64,000 bases of DNA from Thermoflexus sp. Lineage in GTDB: Bacteria; Chloroflexota; Anaerolineae; Aggregatilineales; Aggregatilineaceae. A model generated the notes under the pieces. The model made no database searches and was not told the DNA's origin. It was given only the letters and a program-made list of their open reading frames with translations. The stretch is taken from NCBI GenBank assembly GCA_020724465.1, contig DYGX01000018.1:1-64000 (forward strand), in the 5' to 3' direction. Positions 60,015-64,000 of the stretch are shown here, one piece after another; position 1 is the first letter of the stretch, and each line of letters opens with the position of its first letter. The position numbers and the translations under genes are program-made.

Positions 60015-61142
60015 ATGGCTTCAATCTCTCGCGTAGTTGTCGTCGATCCCCGGCACGAGCTGGCCGGTATTGTGCGTGGAGCTGTGGCGCTGCTGGCCCG
60101 GCAGGCGGTGCTGGTCGAAGTGCCCGGCGCGGAAGAAGCCCTGGCCGAGATCGAGCGCGGCGCTGTCGACCTGTTGGTGACGGCGTCAAGCCTGCCCGGC
60201 GACCTTGACGGCGTTGGGCTGGCCGACCGCGTGTCGCATCTGGCTCTGGGCACGCGTGTGATAGTCCTGGCCGAGTATGATGATCCCCGCCCGGATCCGG
60301 CTGTGCTGGAGCAGGCGCGCTTCCAGTACTATGTCCGCCCCGCAGCCGAGCCATTCTTGCGCGGGATTCGAGCCGCGCTGGAAGGTCTGCCCGCCGCGAG
60401 CGTGACTGAGCAGGTCGAGCCAGGCGCGGATACGCTGCCCGATGTCCCGCCGGTTGATCTGCGTGCGGTGCGGGCGATTGTGCTGCCGTTGATGCGCGAT
60501 GTGGGGGCGATGGGGGTGGTTCTGGTTGACCGGCTGGGGCGGGTGCTGATCGACGAAGGCGCGACCGGCTACCTGGATCGCGAGCGGTTGGCGGTGGCGC
60601 TGGCCCCATCTTTTGCGCGCACCGGCCAGGTGGGGGAACTGGTCGGCGGACGGGCGTGGGCGATGCACTACTATGACGGCGAGCGCCTTGATCTGTATGC
60701 CCTGTCGCTCGGCCTGCACTACTTCCTGTGCCTGCTCTTTGAAGGCTCGAACCGGGCAGCGATGGGCGCTGTGGCGGTCTTTGGCCGGCGAGCGGCCGAG
60801 CAAATCATCGAGCGGATGGGTGTGTCAGCGTTCCAGATCGTCGAACAGGCCGCCGGATTGGCTGCGGACACGGAGATGGAGCGTGAGGCAGTACGGGTGC
60901 CGGACGTAGCAGAAGAACCCGTACCGGCGGCTGCGGCGGATGCACTGCTGCTGGAGCCGCTGCCGGATTCTGCTTTTGACCCCGACGCGCTGTTCACGCA
61001 AGACGTGGACGAGCGGCTCGCCGATCGCCTGTTCGACCCGGAGACACTGGGCGAAATGGCTGCCTCTTTCGGCCCGGATGAAGACGAGCAAGTCGACCTG
61101 GACACCGCGCGCGATCTCGGCCTGCTGGACGAGCAGACCTGA
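60015..61142 (+). CDS. Degenerate receiver-roadblock/LC7 protein
   Basis: The 375-residue protein has a receiver-like fold at 5-115 (VVVVDPRHE, DLLVTASSLPG, RVIVLAEYDD). The phosphoacceptor Asp appears to be Ala57, so it is likely not phosphorylated. A roadblock/LC7-like domain spans about 150-285 (GAMGVVLVDRLGRVLIDEG, LALSLGLHYFLCLLFEGSNR-like strand). The last 80 residues are acidic and disordered (DSAFDPDALFTQDVDERL and following). It diverges from the MglB-like gene; the two may be regulated together. Confidence 0.8.
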   Translation: MASISRVVVVDPRHELAGIVRGAVALLARQAVLVEVPGAEEALAEIERGAVDLLVTASSLPGDLDGVGLADRVSHLALGTRVIVLAEYDDPRPDPAVLEQARFQYYVRPAAEPFLRGIRAALEGLPAASVTEQVEPGADTLPDVPPVDLRAVRAIVLPLMRDVGAMGVVLVDRLGRVLIDEGATGYLDRERLAVALAPSFARTGQVGELVGGRAWAMHYYDGERLDLYALSLGLHYFLCLLFEGSNRAAMGAVAVFGRRAAEQIIERMGVSAFQIVEQAAGLAADTEMEREAVRVPDVAEEPVPAAAADALLLEPLPDSAFDPDALFTQDVDERLADRLFDPETLGEMAASFGPDEDEQVDLDTARDLGLLDEQT

Positions 61143-61205
61143 CACCACGCGCATCCCGGCCGCCCAACGGTGATCTTTGACCGCGCAAAAAGGTGTGAAG
61201 CGTAC

Positions 61206-61235
61206 TTGTCCGCGCGGGTAGCCTGCCGCTAAAGT
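61206..61235 (+). promoter_or_regulatory. Possible fhs promoter
   Basis: TTGTCC, 18 bases, TAAAGT about 78 bases before the fhs start. Moderate match only. Confidence 0.4.
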
Positions 61236-61312
61236 AGGGAAGCCGCACGGACACCGGTTGGGTGGGCCGTGCGCAATAACGTTTCCCGAGACTGTTACGG
61301 AGAGAACAGCCT

Positions 61313-63085
61313 ATGGTTAGTTCATCAGTCGTGCCAACCGATCTTGAAATCGCCCAGGCGGCGAAGGTTCGCCCGATTCTGGAGATCGCTGAAAAGCTGG
61401 GCTTGACTATTGACGATCTCGACCTTTACGGCCGCACGAAGGCTAAGGTTCATCTGTCTGTTTTGGAGAAGTTCAAAGACCGCCCGTACGGTAAATATGT
61501 GGACGTGACCGCCATCACGCCGACGCCGCTCGGTGAAGGCAAAACGACCACCACAATCGGTCTGACGCAAGCGCTGGGACGCCTGGGCTACAACGCGGTA
61601 ACCTGCATCCGCCAGCCGAGCATGGGACCCACTTTCGGGATCAAGGGCGGGGCCGCCGGCGGCGGGTACAGCCAGGTGATCCCGATGGAAGAGTTTAACC
61701 TGCATCTGACCGGTGACATTCACGCGATTTCCGTGGCGCACAACCTGGTTGCGGCAGCCATCGACACGCGCATGTACCACGAGAGCCGGCAGAGCGACGA
61801 GGCGCTGGCGCGGCGTGGCGTCAAGCGCCTGGATATTGACCCGGACTCGATCACGTGGAACCGCGTGGTCGATGTCTGCGATCGTTCGCTGCGCCAGATT
61901 AAGATCGGCTTCAACGACGACAAGCTGCAAGACGGCCGTCCCAGCCCGATCTTTCCGCGCAGCACCGGGTACGATATCACGGTCGCCAGCGAGTTGATGG
62001 CAATCCTGGCGCTCACCACGGGGCTGCAAGACCTGCGCCAGCGCGTCGCGCGCGTCGTTGTCGGGACTACCCGCAGCGGGCAGCCGGTGACGCTGGAAGA
62101 CCTGGGCGTTGCCGGTGCGGTGACGGTCCTGCTCAAAGACGCGATCATGCCAAATCTGATGCAGACGCTGGAAGGGCAGCCGGCGTTTGTGCATGCCGGC
62201 CCCTTTGCCAACATCGCCCACGGTAACAGCAGCATCCTGGCCGATCAGATCGCGCTGCGGCTGGGCGACTATGTTGTGACCGAAAGCGGCTTCGGCGCCG
62301 ACATCGGTATGGAGAAGTTCTTCAACATCAAGTGCCGCTACTCGGGGCTGATCCCGAACGTGGTGGTGCTGGTGGCGACGATCCGCGCGCTGAAGATGCA
62401 CGGAGGTGGCCCGAAAGTCACGCCCGGCCAGCCGCTTGACCCGGCCTATACCAGCGAAAACCTGGCGCTGCTCGAAGCGGGTGGCGCGAACCTGGCCAAA
62501 CATATCGACATCGCGCGCAAGTTCGGCGTGCCGGTTGTGGTAGCGGTCAATCGTTTCCCGACCGATACCGACGCGGAAGTGGCGCTGGTGAAGAAGATCG
62601 CCGACGAAGCGGGAGCCGAAGCAGCGGTCATGTCCGATCACTGGGCGCGTGGGGGGGCTGGCGCGATTGAGCTGGCCGAGGCGGTGGTCGACGCCTGCCA
62701 GAAACCCAGTAACTTCCGGTTCCTCTATCCGCTCGATCTGCCGATCAAGGACAAGATCGAGATCATCGCGCGCGAGATCTACGGCGCCGATGGAGTGGAG
62801 TACCGTCCGCAGGCCGAGGAACAGATCGAACGCTATGAACGTGCGGGATATGGTAATCTGCCCATCTGTATGGCGAAAACCCACCTGAGCCTGAGCCACG
62901 ATCCGTCGCTCAAGGGTGTGCCGACCGGATTCACGATCCCGGTGCGCGAAGTGCGCGCCAGCGTGGGGGCAGGCTTTGTGTACCCGCTGGTGGGCGAGAT
63001 GAGCACGATGCCCGGCCTGCCCACAACGCCGGCGTTTATGAACATCGACATCGACGAAAAGGGGAACGTCGTCGGGCTGTTCTGA
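61313..63085 (+). CDS. fhs: Formate-tetrahydrofolate ligase
   Basis: The 590-residue protein has the P-loop [13 protein letters not shown] near 70, [26 protein letters not shown] near 100, [25 protein letters not shown] and [10 protein letters not shown] near the end. It makes 10-formyl-THF from formate, ATP and THF, the entry step of the folate methyl branch. Length is slightly above the usual 557. It stands alone; folD and fchA are not in the window. GGAGAG precedes the ATG. The product, after FolD, is substrate for the MetV-MetF protein. Confidence 0.97.
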   Translation: MVSSSVVPTDLEIAQAAKVRPILEIAEKLGLTIDDLDLYGRTKAKVHLSVLEKFKDRPYGKYVDVTAITPTPLGEGKTTTTIGLTQALGRLGYNAVTCIRQPSMGPTFGIKGGAAGGGYSQVIPMEEFNLHLTGDIHAISVAHNLVAAAIDTRMYHESRQSDEALARRGVKRLDIDPDSITWNRVVDVCDRSLRQIKIGFNDDKLQDGRPSPIFPRSTGYDITVASELMAILALTTGLQDLRQRVARVVVGTTRSGQPVTLEDLGVAGAVTVLLKDAIMPNLMQTLEGQPAFVHAGPFANIAHGNSSILADQIALRLGDYVVTESGFGADIGMEKFFNIKCRYSGLIPNVVVLVATIRALKMHGGGPKVTPGQPLDPAYTSENLALLEAGGANLAKHIDIARKFGVPVVVAVNRFPTDTDAEVALVKKIADEAGAEAAVMSDHWARGGAGAIELAEAVVDACQKPSNFRFLYPLDLPIKDKIEIIAREIYGADGVEYRPQAEEQIERYERAGYGNLPICMAKTHLSLSHDPSLKGVPTGFTIPVREVRASVGAGFVYPLVGEMSTMPGLPTTPAFMNIDIDEKGNVVGLF

Positions 63086-63143
63086 GGCGCGCGCCGCGTG
63101 TTTGGAGCGCGGCTATTCCCATTGACCCGGTTGTGATAAGATG

Positions 63144-63174
63144 CGTGCATCGGATTGAGGTCCGATGCACGTTT
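63144..63174 (+). terminator. fhs terminator
   Basis: Perfect 11-bp stem CGTGCATCGGA/TCCGATGCACG with a 6-base loop, then TTT. Confidence 0.75.
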
Positions 63175-63203
63175 CGATCTGGTTCAGGGAGAGGGAATAA
63201 CGC

Positions 63204-64000
63204 ATGTCCACCGCCGAGGATGCGATCGCCCGGGCGAAGCGAGCGTACCGGGCGGGCCAGCGCGCCGAAGCGCGGCAGATTCTGCTGAACCTGCTTCAGC
63301 ATGACGCGCATCATGAAGCTGCCTGGCTGCTGTTGAGCGCCCTAGTGGAAACACCTGCCGAGCAACGCACTTGCCTGGAGAACGTTCTGACGCTTAACCC
63401 GACACATGAGGCGGCGCGCAAGGGGCTGGAAGCCATCGAGCGCAAGTTGAACCGTCACGCCGGACCATCTCGTCTGGCGCCCGCCGACGACCCCTGGGCG
63501 GACGTTTCCGGCGGCGATTTCGCGCGGTACGATCCGGACGCGCCAGTCACCAGTGTTGAGTGGTCGCGAGACGAGGGCGCGGCGGTGTACGGCAGCGGGA
63601 AGCAGATCACGCTGCCGACCGGGCAGGAGTATGACGAGTGGGTGCGCAGTCTGCGGATCAGCACAGACGCCCCGGCTGACGAGGCGAAAGTGCCGCCGTT
63701 TGTGGCCGAGGATCTCGGCCCATTTGGCGACACCGCTTTCATGGTGGACACGCATCCGTTTGCGGGTGATCCGGCGTTCGATGCCTTGTCTGGCAATAGC
63801 GCGCCTTTCTTCCAGGCCGATGACGAGATGCCAGTGGAATATCCCGGTAGTCCCGGCCCAAGCCAGGGCGGGCGCGTGTGGGGGGCCGACCCGGCGCCCC
63901 GGCAGCCCGACCCGGACCACGCGCCTCGCCGGACGCGTCACGAGTTCTCGTTTGAGCCGGACGACGAGGACGAGCTGCCCGCTGCGCCGCTGCCCTCCGC
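63204..64000 (+). CDS. TPR-like protein (partial, C-terminus off window)
   Basis: The open frame from the ATG at 63204 continues to the window edge, 265 codons. GGGAGAGGG precedes the start. Residues 1-75 form helix pairs like a tetratricopeptide repeat (AIARAKRAYRAGQRAEARQILLNLL, AAWLLLSALV, CLENVLTLNPTHEAARKGL). The rest seen so far is acidic, Pro-rich and low in hydrophobic residues, so probably disordered. No function can be named; TPR proteins bind partners. Confidence 0.75.
   Translation, partial: MSTAEDAIARAKRAYRAGQRAEARQILLNLLQHDAHHEAAWLLLSALVETPAEQRTCLENVLTLNPTHEAARKGLEAIERKLNRHAGPSRLAPADDPWADVSGGDFARYDPDAPVTSVEWSRDEGAAVYGSGKQITLPTGQEYDEWVRSLRISTDAPADEAKVPPFVAEDLGPFGDTAFMVDTHPFAGDPAFDALSGNSAPFFQADDEMPVEYPGSPGPSQGGRVWGADPAPRQPDPDHAPRRTRHEFSFEPDDEDELPAAPLPS

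Noticed and set aside
61325-62899. 524-codon minus-strand open frame opposite fhs
   Set aside because: Antisense shadow of a certain gene with no family resemblance.

Overview
The window is 64 kb of GC-rich, densely packed bacterial chromosome with about 53 protein genes, one tRNA and no rRNA. I see no transposase, integrase, phage gene or CRISPR array. Gene content points to a Chloroflexota bacterium, probably of the Anaerolineae type. This rests on a split rpoB with a large lineage-like insertion, stand-alone roadblock/LC7 proteins, kinase-PQQ fusions, Ig-repeat lipoproteins and acetogen-like C1 genes in an otherwise heterotrophic, monoderm-looking gene set. The taxonomic call is inference.

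Layout. 1-1265 is the start of an ABC exporter running off the left edge. 1498-5569 is a tightly coupled corrinoid methyl-transfer operon: corrinoid protein, DUF1638, reductive activator and methyl-THF:corrinoid methyltransferase. Two other C1 genes lie apart: a MetV-MetF fusion (8942-10414) and formate-THF ligase (61313-63085). Together they suggest a tetrahydrofolate methyl branch fed by, or feeding, a corrinoid carrier. 5604-12865 holds a phosphate permease, an M15-like peptidase, an MFS carrier, an FGGY kinase and a sortase. 12959-24337 is mostly on the minus strand and concerns the cell surface: a thioredoxin-NHL protein, glycosyltransferases, GalE, a GT-C enzyme, an L,D-transpeptidase, DUF309 and DUF1028 proteins and an FtsB-like protein. 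Signal peptidase I sits among them on the plus strand.

24420-31143 holds tRNA-Leu(CAG), an orphan peptide-binding protein, secG and a monocistronic rpoB with its own promoter and terminator and no rpoC beside it. 31207-40924 encodes two lipoproteins, a protein joining a glycosidase-like domain to an O-antigen-ligase-type membrane domain, and a macrodomain protein. 40945-48400 is one long run of nine genes: UDP-xylose synthase, O-antigen ligase-like protein, GtrA, response regulator, GT4, a beta-flower-like protein, thioesterase, ChlI-like ATPase and a membrane protein. 48423-51127 holds acyl carrier protein, type 2 IPP isomerase and HemW.

51145-57341 is the most distinctive region: a promoter-to-hairpin cluster of Ser/Thr kinase-PQQ propeller, PP2C phosphatase, DnaJ-VWA fusion, zinc-ribbon-FHA protein, a small unknown protein and an OmpR-type regulator. 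It reads as a self-contained phospho-signalling module and is my main candidate for an undescribed system. 57349-64000 holds pyrG, a divergent pair of roadblock proteins, formate-THF ligase and the start of a TPR-like protein running off the right edge.

At least five promoters share an extended -10 beginning TGCTAT. All functional calls come from reading motifs by eye. No database search was run.
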